Positions 26,091-35,707 of a DNA stretch of 56,307 nucleotides are shown here, in pieces (position 1 is the first letter of the stretch; every line of letters starts with the position of its first letter). Under the pieces are notes generated by a model. The model worked only from the letters and a program-made list of their open reading frames with translations, was not told the origin of the DNA and searched no databases. The stretch is taken from NCBI GenBank assembly GCA_017408915.1, contig JAFQTS010000002.1:1-56307 (forward strand), read 5' to 3'. Made by a program: the position numbers and the translations under genes. The stretch comes from Oscillospiraceae bacterium (lineage in GTDB: Bacteria > Bacillota > Clostridia > Oscillospirales > Oscillospiraceae).

Positions 26091-27284
26091 TTATCTCTTG
26101 ACCAGCGCGGCGGTATCGCGTGCGATAGCCAGCTCCTCGTTGGTGGGGATGACGTAGACCGCCACCTTGGAAGAAGCGGTGGAGATGCGGACTTCCTTGC
26201 CGCGCAGCTCGTTGTTGGCCTCCAGCAGCGTCACGCCCAGATAGCCCAGATACTCGCACACCATCTTGCGGACGGGAGCGGAGTTCTCGCCGATACCTGC
26301 GGTGAAGGCGATGGCATCCACGCCGTTGAGGGCGGCAACATAAGAGCCGATCTTCTTAGCCACGCGATAGCAGAAAGCCTCCACTGCGTCAGCAGCGTGC
26401 TTGTTGCCGTGCTTGCGAGCCTCAATGAGGTCGCGGAAGTCGCTGGACACGCCGCTGAGGCCCAGCACGCCGGACTCCTTGTTCAGCACGCGCATGACTT
26501 CCTCCAGCGTCAGGTTCTCCTTATGGGCGATATACTCGATGATTCCGGGGTCGAGGCTGCCGGAGCGAGTGCCCATCATGAGGCCCTCCAGAGGGGTAAG
26601 ACCCATGGAGGTATCCACAGACTGACCGTTGCGGACGGCGGTGATGGAAGCGCCGTTACCCAGATGGCAGATGATCACGCGGGAATCGCTGCTGTCGAGA
26701 CCTGCCAGCTCATGGAGACGCTGGGAGACGAACTTATGGCTGGTACCGTGGAAACCGTAGCGGCGCACCTTGTACTTCTCATAGTACTCGTGGGGCACAC
26801 CGTAGAGATAAGCCTTGGGAGGCATGGTCTGATGGAAGGCGGTATCAAACACACCCACCATAGGCACGCCGGGCATAATGGCCTGGCAGGCGCGGACGCC
26901 GATGAGGGTAGCGGGATTGTGGAGGGGAGCGAGGTCGGAGCACTTCTCCACCTCGGCGATCACCTCGTCGGTGATGACCACGGAGGAGGCAAATTTCTCG
27001 CCGCCGTGGACGAGGCGGTGACCCACAGCCTCGATCTGATCGAGGGAGGCGATCACGCCGTACTCCTTATCCGTCAGGGCTGCCAGCACCTTGGAGATGG
27101 CGGTCTGATGATCGGGCAGGGGATCGGTCATGACGATCTTATCGTGACCGGCGGGGGTATGGTTGAGGACACCATCAATGCCGATACGCTCGCACAGACC
27201 GGAGGCCAGCACGCTCTCGGACTTGGAGTCGATCAGCTGATACTTCAACGAGCTGCTGCCGCAGTTCACAACCAGGACTTTCAT
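26091..27284 (-). CDS. ackA: Acetate kinase
   Basis: Makes ATP from acetyl phosphate, the main substrate-level step of acetate fermentation. The 397-residue protein shows the N-terminal VVNCGSSSLKY motif, the second signature around GVFDTAFHQTMPPKAY, and the glycine-rich HLGNGAS. ATG 27284 follows AAGGAG; upstream in-frame codons lack family similarity. Its own promoter lies at 27354-27382. No phosphotransacetylase gene (pta) adjoins it. Confidence 0.97.
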   Translation of the reverse strand: MKVLVVNCGSSSLKYQLIDSKSESVLASGLCERIGIDGVLNHTPAGHDKIVMTDPLPDHQTAISKVLAALTDKEYGVIASLDQIEAVGHRLVHGGEKFASSVVITDEVIAEVEKCSDLAPLHNPATLIGVRACQAIMPGVPMVGVFDTAFHQTMPPKAYLYGVPHEYYEKYKVRRYGFHGTSHKFVSQRLHELAGLDSSDSRVIICHLGNGASITAVRNGQSVDTSMGLTPLEGLMMGTRSGSLDPGIIEYIAHKENLTLEEVMRVLNKESGVLGLSGVSSDFRDLIEARKHGNKHAADAVEAFCYRVAKKIGSYVAALNGVDAIAFTAGIGENSAPVRKMVCEYLGYLGVTLLEANNELRGKEVRISTASSKVAVYVIPTNEELAIARDTAALVKR

Positions 27285-27353
27285 AGTGTTTCTCCTTTGA
27301 AATTGATTCGGATATAGTATCTGCCGCAACACTGCGGAGTAGTCAACAGCACC

Positions 27354-27382
27354 ATTATACCAGTGTACCATGCTGTTGACAA
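27354..27382 (-). promoter_or_regulatory. ackA promoter
   Basis: On the minus strand: TTGTCA (27377-27382), 17-base spacer, perfect TATAAT (27354-27359). It lies just 11 bases past the last gene of the antiporter operon, with no clear terminator between, so read-through from that operon is also possible. Confidence 0.75.
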
Positions 27383-27393
27383 GGGTGGATTCA

Positions 27394-29340
27394 TCAGAAA
27401 ACTGTCAAGATCATGACGCACAGAGCGATGCAAAGACCAAGACAAGTCATCAATAGTGCGAAGGACAAAGAGCCCGTGAAGCGGGACACCACATCTTTGC
27501 GCGTGGCGGTGATGTCGGCGTGGCGCTGGGCGCTCTCGTCGCCGAAGCGGGAGAACATCCGCACCAAGCGGGGATAGGGGTCGGTCTTGACCTTCGCTCT
27601 GCTATCCCGTAGCACCGTTTTACGCACTGCCAGAATAAGGAGGTCGGGAATGTCGCACACAAGGCGGCACAGGACATGGATGACGGCGAACAATGCGCGG
27701 AAGAAGGGCTTATACACGCTGTCTTCCAAGCTGAGCCACTTGGGCCACACGCTGCGGTAAGTGCCATCCTTGGCAATCAGCACCTTGCGGATAAAGAGGC
27801 AATAGACCACCGCTGCAATGCACAGGGAGATGACCACGCCCTTGAGGTTCACCCACGCAAGGTAGTGCACCTCATGGTGGAAGGGATGACCGCCCGTAAA
27901 GTCGAGGGTCAGACCGCTGAGCTTCTCCGCCAGCACATGGGGAGTGAGGCCGATGACGGGCAGCGTCACCGCGGCGATGCACAGTGCTGCCTTGCTAAGA
28001 GGCGTACCCCAAGACTTGCCGAAGTCCTTACCCTTCTGCCAAAAGACCGCCACGTAGATTTTGGTGAGATACGCCGCCGTCAGACCGCCGGAGAAGAGGA
28101 ACAGCCACTCCACCGCCGTAATCGTCCACAGATGGCTATGGTGTGCGTACTCCACGATGGCCTCATGCACCAGCGTCTTGCTGATATAGCCGCAGAAACC
28201 AGGGATACCCGCAAGGGAACAAGCACCGCTGAGGAAAATCACGTGGAGCAAGGGCTTTCCACGACCGAAACCGCGAATGTCGTTGAGGTCGAGGGCGTGG
28301 GTGTTAAAGTACACCACACCGGCAAAGAGGAAGAGCACCAGCTTTACCAGCGAGTGATTCATCATGTACAGCACCGAGCCGTTGGCAGCCAAGGCGTTTT
28401 CCTCGCCCAGCAGGCAAATCATGGAGATGCCCACGGTGATGAAGCCAATCTGGGAGAGGGAGGAGCAGGCGAGGATGTACTTGAGGTTGGTGGAGAACAC
28501 GGCAATCACCGCGCCCAGCACCATGGTGATAGCACCCAGCACCAGCAGGATGTAGCCCCATGTGGCCTCGCCCACGAGAATCTGCGCCGTAATGGTGAGG
28601 ACACCGAAGATACCCGCCTTAGTCAGCACGCCCGAGAGGAGGGCAGAAGCAGGCGCGGGAGCAACAGGGTGTGCCTTAGGCAGCCAGATGTGCAAGGGGA
28701 AGAGACCTGCCTTGGCGGCAAAGCCAAAGAAGATGCAGAGGGCTGCCGCCCACAGCTTGTCACGCTCCGCAGTAGCCATGCAGGCCTCGCGAAGTTCGCT
28801 GACCAGCAGCGTACCCGTCACATTATGGAGCAGGAACAGGCCCATCAGCGTCACAAGGCCGCCCAGCACCGCAATGGTGAGGTACGTCTTGCCCGCATCC
28901 ATCGCGCCCTCCGTCTCCTCCTGGGCCACCCACACGTACGAGCCGATGGACATCATCTCGAAGAACATAAAGGTGGTGTAGAGGTGAGCGGACAGGAACA
29001 CGCCTACGGTGGAGCTGAGGCAGAGCAGGAAGAAGAAGTAATACCGCCCCAAATTATGGTGATGGCGGAAATACTGGGGCGACAGCATGGCGGCCACAAA
29101 CCACATGAAGCACACCACGATGCCGTAGAGGCAGCGGAAACCATCCAGCGCCACCGTGAGGTGGACGATGGGCAGCGTATACACACCGCCAAAGCCGCTG
29201 ACTGCGGCGATAATCATGCCGAGTAGCGTTGCGCCCGTGGCGATGACCGCCCACAGACCCAGCGCCTTTTCACCCCGCTTTGCGAGGTACACGGTGGCGA
29301 GAGCTGCAAGGACAGGGAAGAAAATCACAAACCATACCAT
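27394..29340 (-). CDS. Proton-conducting antiporter subunit, ND5/NuoL-like, with C-terminal extension (fourth ND subunit)
   Basis: A 648-residue membrane protein of the Mrp/NuoL/HyfB superfamily. It has the conserved TM5 glutamate (Glu128 in MFFEMMS), the TM7 lysine (Lys210 in FAAKAGLFPLHIWLPKAHPVAPAP) and a further lysine at 241, so the channel half looks functional. About 150 extra C-terminal residues contain further helices, as in HyfB/NuoL-like proteins. It is the last gene of the operon, and its start overlaps the upstream stop by one base. It is one of four such channel subunits here. Confidence 0.88.
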   Translation of the reverse strand: MVWFVIFFPVLAALATVYLAKRGEKALGLWAVIATGATLLGMIIAAVSGFGGVYTLPIVHLTVALDGFRCLYGIVVCFMWFVAAMLSPQYFRHHHNLGRYYFFFLLCLSSTVGVFLSAHLYTTFMFFEMMSIGSYVWVAQEETEGAMDAGKTYLTIAVLGGLVTLMGLFLLHNVTGTLLVSELREACMATAERDKLWAAALCIFFGFAAKAGLFPLHIWLPKAHPVAPAPASALLSGVLTKAGIFGVLTITAQILVGEATWGYILLVLGAITMVLGAVIAVFSTNLKYILACSSLSQIGFITVGISMICLLGEENALAANGSVLYMMNHSLVKLVLFLFAGVVYFNTHALDLNDIRGFGRGKPLLHVIFLSGACSLAGIPGFCGYISKTLVHEAIVEYAHHSHLWTITAVEWLFLFSGGLTAAYLTKIYVAVFWQKGKDFGKSWGTPLSKAALCIAAVTLPVIGLTPHVLAEKLSGLTLDFTGGHPFHHEVHYLAWVNLKGVVISLCIAAVVYCLFIRKVLIAKDGTYRSVWPKWLSLEDSVYKPFFRALFAVIHVLCRLVCDIPDLLILAVRKTVLRDSRAKVKTDPYPRLVRMFSRFGDESAQRHADITATRKDVVSRFTGSLSFALLMTCLGLCIALCVMILTVF

Positions 29341-30797
29341 TACAGCATCACCGCCTCTCTAATAATGTCAAGGAGCCATTGCGGGAACAAGCCCATCAGC
29401 AGACACGCCGCCGCGAGAATGAGGATGGGCACCGTCATCATAGGCCCTGCCTCATGGGCGCTGCCCGCTTCAATGGCAGGCACATCCTTGGCGGGGAACC
29501 ACGCCTTAATGACCACTTGGAACATGTAAATCGCCGTCAGCAGCGCGGAAATGAGGACGCCCACAAAGCCGAGGGTGGCCCAAATGCTGCCCTCGCCCAT
29601 AGCGGACAGAGCAATGTACCACTTGCTGACAAAGCCGTTGAAGGGAGGGATACCCGTCAAGGCGCAGGCCGCCGCCGTAAAGGCAGCAAACGTCAAAGGC
29701 ATCCGCTTGGCAAGGCCGTCCAATTCATGGACATACTCGCGGTGGGCATAGTGGAGCACGCTGCCCGCGCAGAAGAAGGCCATGATTTTCACCACCGAGT
29801 GGACGATGAGATGCACCCACGAGGCCACCAAGCCCTCGGGCGTCATCAAGGCACAGGCAAAGAGGATGTAGGAGAGGTTAGAGACGGTGGAGTAGGCCAA
29901 GCGGTGCTTGAAGTGTGTCTGCTTCAGCGCCATAGCCGAGCCGAACACCAGCGTAATGATGGCGAGGCACATGACCACATACTGTCCCCACGTACCGCGG
30001 AGCACATCCACGCCGAAAGCGTAGTACACCAAGCGGATACAGGCGAAAGCGCCCGCCTTGACCACTGCCACCGCGTGGAGAAGTGCCGTCACGGGAGTGG
30101 GGGCAACTGCCGCCGTAGGCAGCCAGCTGTGCATAGGCCAAATAGCGGCCTTGACACCGCAGCCCACAAAGGCGAGGGAGAACACCGTCAGCAACACCGT
30201 CATGTTGCCATTGAAATTGGCGAAATGACCGCCGAGGACGAAGTCCTGTGCATCGTTGACGATGAGATATACCAATCCCACGAAGGCCAGCGCCGCGCCC
30301 GCAATGGAGTAGAGGGCGTATTTGATACCTGCGGCAATGGCTTTTTTGTGCATGGCGTGCATGACAAGGGGAATGGTGGACAGGGTCAGCAGCTCATAGA
30401 AGAGGTACATGGTCACCATGTTGGAGGCGGTGGCGATACCCAGCGTAATGCCGAAGGATGCCGTAAAGAACGCCCAGAACATGGGAAGATGTCCCTCATG
30501 CTTCATGTAGTCCCACGCATACACCGTGGTGAAGGGCCACAGGGTAGCCGAAAGTCCTACAAACAGCTTTGCCGCACCATCCATGCGGAGGGAGAAAATA
30601 AGGTTGTCGGTGAAGGAGAAGAGCACCACCTTCTCCTCGCTGCAGGTGAGGATGGCCAGCCAGCCGATGATGGTGGTAGCGAAGATGGCGCAGCTGCAGA
30701 AGATGCGCCGCGTCTTTTCGCTCAGGGGCAGCACATAGGAGGCGATACCTGCCACGATGGGCAGAAGCACCGCGAGAATCAGTAATAGTCCGTTCAT
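29340..30797 (-). CDS. Proton-conducting antiporter subunit, ND4/MrpD-like (third ND subunit)
   Basis: A 485-residue membrane protein with about 14 helices. It keeps Glu135 (YLFYELLTLS), Lys216 (GVKAAIWPMHSWLP) and Lys247, the residues that line the ion path in Mrp and complex I antiporter-like subunits. It starts 12 bases after the preceding gene, with a GGAGG site. The motif around the TM7 lysine (AAVAPTPVTALLHAVAVVKAG) is closest to the ND5/MrpA-type pattern. Whether H+, Na+ or both are moved is not readable. Confidence 0.88.
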   Translation of the reverse strand: MNGLLLILAVLLPIVAGIASYVLPLSEKTRRIFCSCAIFATTIIGWLAILTCSEEKVVLFSFTDNLIFSLRMDGAAKLFVGLSATLWPFTTVYAWDYMKHEGHLPMFWAFFTASFGITLGIATASNMVTMYLFYELLTLSTIPLVMHAMHKKAIAAGIKYALYSIAGAALAFVGLVYLIVNDAQDFVLGGHFANFNGNMTVLLTVFSLAFVGCGVKAAIWPMHSWLPTAAVAPTPVTALLHAVAVVKAGAFACIRLVYYAFGVDVLRGTWGQYVVMCLAIITLVFGSAMALKQTHFKHRLAYSTVSNLSYILFACALMTPEGLVASWVHLIVHSVVKIMAFFCAGSVLHYAHREYVHELDGLAKRMPLTFAAFTAAACALTGIPPFNGFVSKWYIALSAMGEGSIWATLGFVGVLISALLTAIYMFQVVIKAWFPAKDVPAIEAGSAHEAGPMMTVPILILAAACLLMGLFPQWLLDIIREAVML

Positions 30798-30809
30798 GCA
30801 GCCACCTCC

Positions 30810-32267
30810 TTACATCAGACTCTCGGCAATCGAGAGGATTGTCGAGACCACGCCGTTGTGGAAAAGACCCAGCAGCAAAACTGCTGCGGAGAACATAACC
30901 AACGACAGCATCATGGCAGGAGGTTCATGCACTCGCTGGACCGGAGGATGATCCTTGCCGGGGAAGAAGGCCTGCACAATCGGTGCGAAGAGATAATAGG
31001 CCGTAAACAGTGCCGAGGCCAACAAAACGGCGGGGATCACATAACCCATTGCATCGGGGAAAGCATCCAGTGCGCCGATGGCCAGATACCACTTGCTGTG
31101 GAAGCCGCCGAAGGGCGGGATACCCACCAGAGAAAGGGACAGCAGCGTAAAGCAGAGCAGAGTGGTAGGCAGCCGCTTTCCCAAAGCGGGAAAACCGTCG
31201 ATGGTTTCCGTCTCCGTCAGGTAGATGATAGCTCCTGCCGACTGGAACACGCCAATCTTTGCCACGGCGTGGAACATCAACTGCAGTAGCGCACCTGCCA
31301 GACCCAACGGCGTCATGATAAAGACACCGAGGAGAACATAGGAGATCTGAGAAATACTGGAATAGGCCAGACGTTTTTTCAGTCCGTTCTCCGTGCAACC
31401 CATAAACGAACCCATGAAGATAGTCACCAGAGCCAGTACGATAAAAGTTGTCTGCAACCACGAACCCTGCAGCAACTCTACACCTACGATGCAGTAGATA
31501 ATGCGGATCACGGCCACAGCACCGACCTTGGCGATAATGCCGCTGAGTAGGGCGTGGGCGGGAGCCGGTGCCACGGGGTGGGCAGAGGGCAGCCAGTTGT
31601 GAAGGGGGAACAGACCTGCCTTGGCGCTGAAGCCGAGGATCATCAGGAAGATAGCCAGCATCATTGTGGGGGTCAGGTCTCCTGCCGTAAGATGGCCGCC
31701 TGCGGTGAAGGTAAGGGAGGCGTTGCTTGCCAGCACCGCCATACCGAACAGTGCTACAAAAGCACCGCCCACAGAATAGTACAGATATTTGGTAGCACCC
31801 AACAGTGCCTTGTGCGTCTGGGAGTGGAGCACTAGCGGGAAGGACAGAAGGGAGGTCAGCTCAAAGAACAGGTACAGCGTTACCAGATCCGCCGCCAGTG
31901 CAGAACCCAGCACCATGCTCTCCGTCAGGAAGAGAAAGGCATAGAAGCGCGGTTCTTTTCCCTCATGTTTCATATACACATAAGCATACAGGATCGTCAG
32001 CAGCCAACACACCGCTGTCAGCAGGCAGAAGAAACCGCCCAACTTATCCATCATCAGAGAAAAGGAAAGACTCTCGGTGAAATATAGGGGCGCTGTCGAC
32101 AGTTCCTGATCACCGCAAACGGCAATCAGCGTGACGATAAGAGTGATTGCCTGTACTGCCAGCATGAAGGCGGTTTGCTTTTTGCTGCCGCCGGGTTTGA
32201 AAAACATGCAACCCAACCCTAAGAGTGCGGGAAGAAGGACAATAACGTACAATATCATGTTGCGCAT
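30810..32267 (-). CDS. Proton-conducting antiporter subunit, ND4/MrpD-like (second ND subunit)
   Basis: A 485-residue paralogue with Glu136 (YLFFELTSLLS), Lys217 (SAKAGLFPLHNWLPSAHPVAPAP) and Lys248. The TM7-8 region is nearly identical in pattern to that of the fourth ND subunit, which suggests a relatively recent duplication within the operon or shared constraint. ATG 32267 follows AAAGGAG. Its GC content is slightly lower than that of its neighbours. Confidence 0.88.
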   Translation of the reverse strand: MRNMILYVIVLLPALLGLGCMFFKPGGSKKQTAFMLAVQAITLIVTLIAVCGDQELSTAPLYFTESLSFSLMMDKLGGFFCLLTAVCWLLTILYAYVYMKHEGKEPRFYAFLFLTESMVLGSALAADLVTLYLFFELTSLLSFPLVLHSQTHKALLGATKYLYYSVGGAFVALFGMAVLASNASLTFTAGGHLTAGDLTPTMMLAIFLMILGFSAKAGLFPLHNWLPSAHPVAPAPAHALLSGIIAKVGAVAVIRIIYCIVGVELLQGSWLQTTFIVLALVTIFMGSFMGCTENGLKKRLAYSSISQISYVLLGVFIMTPLGLAGALLQLMFHAVAKIGVFQSAGAIIYLTETETIDGFPALGKRLPTTLLCFTLLSLSLVGIPPFGGFHSKWYLAIGALDAFPDAMGYVIPAVLLASALFTAYYLFAPIVQAFFPGKDHPPVQRVHEPPAMMLSLVMFSAAVLLLGLFHNGVVSTILSIAESLM

Positions 32268-32278
32268 GTCTCCTTTCC

Positions 32279-33772
32279 TTAATACTTCACAAACAGGGCA
32301 AGACCCTGCTCAATGAGACGGGTGAGGGGTGCAGAGTAGATACCGATTGCCATGGCAATGATAAGCAGCACCACGGCGGGAACATAGTGGCAGGGACAGC
32401 GCTTTTCGCCGCGATAGCCCACGCCCTCTTTCTCCGGCAGCCACAGCACCATGGAGGTATAGAGGAAATAGCCCACGTTCAGCACCGTGGAGATGGCAAG
32501 ACCCAACAGCACAGGCCACTGCTGCCAGTCGAGAGCAAAGGCGGCGGAGGCGAAGTGGAGCTTGGGGATAAAGCCGATAAACAGGGGGATACCCACCATG
32601 CTGAGAGAACCTGCGGTGAAGAGGACACCTGCCATCACATCGCGGTGACCTGCGCCGCGGAGGGCGTGGAACTCGTTCTCGCCGCCGGAGGCATCTGCCA
32701 AGTCAGCGCCGGCAAGGAACAGCATAGGCTTGGTAAGAGAGTGGGCGAAGATGTGGAGGATGGCCGCCAAGAGGGCAGCGTCCGTCCCCATGCCCAGACC
32801 CATGTAGATGTAGCCGATCTGTGCGGCGGAGGAGTAGGCCACCATGGTGGTGAGGCGCTTGGTGCGGATGGCGGAAATAGAACCTACGATCATGCCGCCG
32901 ATACCGAACACCAACAGTACCGCCTGAATACCGCTCTCGGTGAACACCTCAATGCCCACCGCGCGATAGATGATTTTAATCAGCAGGAAGATGTATCCCT
33001 TGGACACCACGCCGGAGAGGATACCGGAGGAGGCAGGGGTGGCCTGTCCGTAGGTATCGGGCATCCAGAAGTGGAAGGGGAAGAGACCGGACTTGATGGC
33101 GATACCTGCCGTCATGAGACCGATGGCCGCCGTCATGGAGAAGGTGTATCTGCCGTCAGCCCACACTGCCGCCACTGCCTCGTGGAGCTGGGGGAACAGC
33201 AGGTGACCCGTCACGGAATAGGTCAGCACCACGCCAATGAGGAACAGACCCGAGCCGATAAGGGCGAAGATCATGTAACGGGCCGAGGCGATGAGGGTGC
33301 GCCCGTTCTGCTTGGCAGAGAGGAGGACGCAGGAGCCGATGGTGCAGATCTCGATAAACACGTAGCCCGTGAAAATATCGTTGGTGTAGCAAAGAGCCAG
33401 CAGGGAGACCAGCGTCATGTCCACGTTGATCCAGTACACCTTGCGGTGATCCTGCACATCCGCCATAATGTGCCCCATGCCGCCCAGCACAGAGCAGAGC
33501 ATCACCACGGAGAACAAGGTCGCCATCAGCGGCTCCATAACGCCCGCCATGATCTCGTTACCCCACGGGGCGGGATAATGACCCATCATGTAGGAATAGC
33601 TCATGTCATTGGAAGCGCAGAACCACAGGACGCTGGCATTCAGCGCCACGGAGACACACAGCAGGGCAACGCTCAAACGCCGACCCCATTTGTCGCCTGC
33701 CACGAAGGTACTTACGGCGCAGAGGAGGCAGAGAATGATGGTAAAGAAGGGGAAGTTTTGCACGAAGCTCAT
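32279..33772 (-). CDS. mrpD: Proton-conducting antiporter subunit, MrpD/MbhH-like (first ND subunit)
   Basis: A 497-residue ND4-like protein. It carries Glu141 (YVFIEICTIGS), Lys227 (AIKSGLFPFHFWMPDTYGQATPASSG) and Lys258. The DTYGQA version of the TM7-8 loop and its position directly after the MrpC-like gene (ATGA overlap) match MrpD and MbhH in other antiporter modules. Confidence 0.88.
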   Translation of the reverse strand: MSFVQNFPFFTIILCLLCAVSTFVAGDKWGRRLSVALLCVSVALNASVLWFCASNDMSYSYMMGHYPAPWGNEIMAGVMEPLMATLFSVVMLCSVLGGMGHIMADVQDHRKVYWINVDMTLVSLLALCYTNDIFTGYVFIEICTIGSCVLLSAKQNGRTLIASARYMIFALIGSGLFLIGVVLTYSVTGHLLFPQLHEAVAAVWADGRYTFSMTAAIGLMTAGIAIKSGLFPFHFWMPDTYGQATPASSGILSGVVSKGYIFLLIKIIYRAVGIEVFTESGIQAVLLVFGIGGMIVGSISAIRTKRLTTMVAYSSAAQIGYIYMGLGMGTDAALLAAILHIFAHSLTKPMLFLAGADLADASGGENEFHALRGAGHRDVMAGVLFTAGSLSMVGIPLFIGFIPKLHFASAAFALDWQQWPVLLGLAISTVLNVGYFLYTSMVLWLPEKEGVGYRGEKRCPCHYVPAVVLLIIAMAIGIYSAPLTRLIEQGLALFVKY

Positions 33773-34164
33773 ACGCGCCCTCCCTTCCGCTTTTCAGACA
33801 TCATGAGGTACAGCGCGTCCATATCCAGCGTATGGTACTCGCGGTAGATGCGCACCGTCAGCGACAGCATCACCGCCGACACGCTCACCGACACAACGAT
33901 GCCCGTCAGCACAAGACCTGCGGGAATGGGGTTAATGTAGTAGCTTGCATCGGTGATGCCATCGGTAATGATGTTTGCCATGCGCCCTGCGATATAGCCG
34001 CGGTCAGCCAGCAGCAGGAACACGCCTGTGTCCATAATGTCGAGACCGAGAACTTTTTTCAGCAGATTGCGGTCAAAGAGGAGCATGCAGAAGCCGATGC
34101 AGAAGAGGATGACGGACACGCACTCTTCGTAGTTGTGCAAAAGGTTTTGGAACATGCCGTTCAT
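33769..34164 (-). CDS. mrpC: MrpC/NuoK-like antiporter subunit
   Basis: A 131-residue protein with three transmembrane helices in the NuoK/MrpC pattern; the third (PIPAGLVLTGIVVSVSVSAVML) matches the family signature. It is one base after the MrpB-like stop and overlaps the next start by 4 bases. Its middle loop is longer than in typical MrpC. Confidence 0.85.
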   Translation of the reverse strand: MNGMFQNLLHNYEECVSVILFCIGFCMLLFDRNLLKKVLGLDIMDTGVFLLLADRGYIAGRMANIITDGITDASYYINPIPAGLVLTGIVVSVSVSAVMLSLTVRIYREYHTLDMDALYLMMSEKRKGGRV

Positions 34165-34165
34165 C

Positions 34166-35062
34166 TTACAGCTCCCCCCTTCTGAAGTACATATAGAAGC
34201 TATACATGGTGCAGCACACCACGAAGCCCACCGCCACGTTCAGCGGCAGAATAAGACCTGCCGAGAAGATGCGGCCCGGCGTACCGGGAGAGATGATGGA
34301 GTGGATGTGGTTGGCGCCTGTGAAGAAGGAATAGGTCTTGGAACAGGCGTAGAAAGCCAAGGCGCAGAGGGTGATAAGGGAGATGGCCTTCTTGGGGATG
34401 GTTCTCGATGCCTTATCCTCGCCCCACACGATGGCGTAGATAATGAGGGCCGAGGCCATGATAGCGCCGCCGGAGAAGCCGCCGCCGGGGGAGATGTGAC
34501 CGTTCAGCACCACGTAGATACCGAACATCAAAATGATGGGGATCACCAGCTTGCACACGGTGCGGACAATGGGGTCGTTGTCATAGCGCACCACTTCCGC
34601 CTCGAACACATGCTCTTCTTTCTTCTTGCCGGGGGCAGCGCACATGAGGAGGGTCACGGCGCAGGTGGCGGTAAACAGCACGAAGCTCTCGCCCAGCGTA
34701 TCGAAGGCGCGGTAGTCGAGGATCATGCCCGCCACGGAGTTGACAGCGCCCGTCTCTTCCATGCCCTGCTCCACATAGCGCTGGGGCACTTCGTTGACAG
34801 TGGGGGCATCGGCTGCGCCGTACTGGGGCAGGTTACCGATGACCAGCAGCATAAACAGGGCAAAGACGATGCACAACACCGTCACCGCCGCGCGGTAGCC
34901 GGTGCGGCTGCGGCGCAGGGTGCGGATGGCAACGTGCTTGTTCTCCTTAGGCTCGTAGGGTACAGCCTCTTCGGGGGTGGGATAGACGGGCTCGGCGAGG
35001 AGGGCGGAGAACTCCACTTCGCCCCGCAGCCAGCGGCGCAGGAAGGTGTCTTTTTTATTCAT
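34166..35062 (-). CDS. mrpB: Fused MbhE-MrpB-like antiporter subunit
   Basis: A 298-residue protein that appears to join two subunits. The N-terminal part has a soluble segment (residues 1-45), a helix (about 56-75) and a periplasmic segment with NEVPQRYVEQGMEETGAVN and ILDYRAFDTLGES, as in MbhE or the end of MrpA. The C-terminal half (about 160-298) is MrpB-like, with NGHISPGGGFSGGAI. ATG 35062 has AGGAGGG; the frame stays open a little upstream with no good start. It overlaps the upstream gene by 8 bases. Confidence 0.82.
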   Translation of the reverse strand: MNKKDTFLRRWLRGEVEFSALLAEPVYPTPEEAVPYEPKENKHVAIRTLRRSRTGYRAAVTVLCIVFALFMLLVIGNLPQYGAADAPTVNEVPQRYVEQGMEETGAVNSVAGMILDYRAFDTLGESFVLFTATCAVTLLMCAAPGKKKEEHVFEAEVVRYDNDPIVRTVCKLVIPIILMFGIYVVLNGHISPGGGFSGGAIMASALIIYAIVWGEDKASRTIPKKAISLITLCALAFYACSKTYSFFTGANHIHSIISPGTPGRIFSAGLILPLNVAVGFVVCCTMYSFYMYFRRGEL

Positions 35063-35339
35063 GTTCACCCTCCTGTTCCTCGTCTTTTTTCTTCTTCTGG
35101 TCGCGGTCAATGAGGTTCAGCTGCCGCAACGTGAGGAAGAAGAGAATGGAGGTAACGCCTGCACCCACGGCGGCCTCGGTAATGGCCAAGTCGGGGGACT
35201 CCAGCAAGATCCACACCACCGACATGATGACAGAGTAGGCCATGTAGATGATGACGGCCTGCATAGGCTTTTTCGTGCAGGCGGTGGCGATGGCGCACAC
35301 CAAAAGGCCTGTCAGCAGTAAAATGCGGAAAATTGTCAC
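35055..35339 (-). CDS. MbhD-like (DUF4040) antiporter subunit
   Basis: A 94-residue protein with three helices and the motif ESPDLAITEAAVGAG, characteristic of MbhD and of the C-terminal part of MrpA. Here it is a separate gene, as in archaeal membrane-bound hydrogenases, instead of being fused to a long MrpA. It overlaps the MrpG gene by ATGA. Confidence 0.85.
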   Translation of the reverse strand: MTIFRILLLTGLLVCAIATACTKKPMQAVIIYMAYSVIMSVVWILLESPDLAITEAAVGAGVTSILFFLTLRQLNLIDRDQKKKKDEEQEGEHE

Positions 35340-35707
35340 TGTGCCGCCACCTCCTCCGTGTCGGATTCCTGTCGGAACTGTGCCTGCGACAGGTCGATAT
35401 GTTCTGCCAAATGTTCATCGGCATGGTACTCGAACTGTGCCAGCATATGGCTCGACAAAGGCGAGGTGAGCCACTGGAGCACCAGCACCAGCACCAGCTT
35501 CAGGGCCACCACGTTCCAGCCCACGGCGATGACGAGACCCAGCACAAAGAGGAAGAGGCTGAGAGTATCGCCCATGGCGGCGGAGTGGATGCGGTTGAGG
35601 GCAAAGTCAAAGCGGTACAGGCCAAGGATCGCTACGATCATGGTGAACATACCGCCCAGCATACAAAGGGCAACGAGGATAAAGCGAAGCCACTCAAGAA
35701 ACATCAT
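35336..35707 (-). CDS. mrpG: MrpG-like antiporter subunit
   Basis: A 123-residue membrane protein with three helices and the family landmarks GLYRFDFALNRIHSAAMGDTL and TSPLSSHMLA. A soluble acidic tail of about 30 residues follows. It overlaps the MrpF gene by 14 bases. Confidence 0.88.
   Translation of the reverse strand: MMFLEWLRFILVALCMLGGMFTMIVAILGLYRFDFALNRIHSAAMGDTLSLFLFVLGLVIAVGWNVVALKLVLVLVLQWLTSPLSSHMLAQFEYHADEHLAEHIDLSQAQFRQESDTEEVAAQ

Noticed and set aside
26055-27317. A 420-codon plus-strand frame opposite ackA
   Set aside because: The minus strand encodes a clear acetate kinase; the opposite frame is a shadow with no family features.
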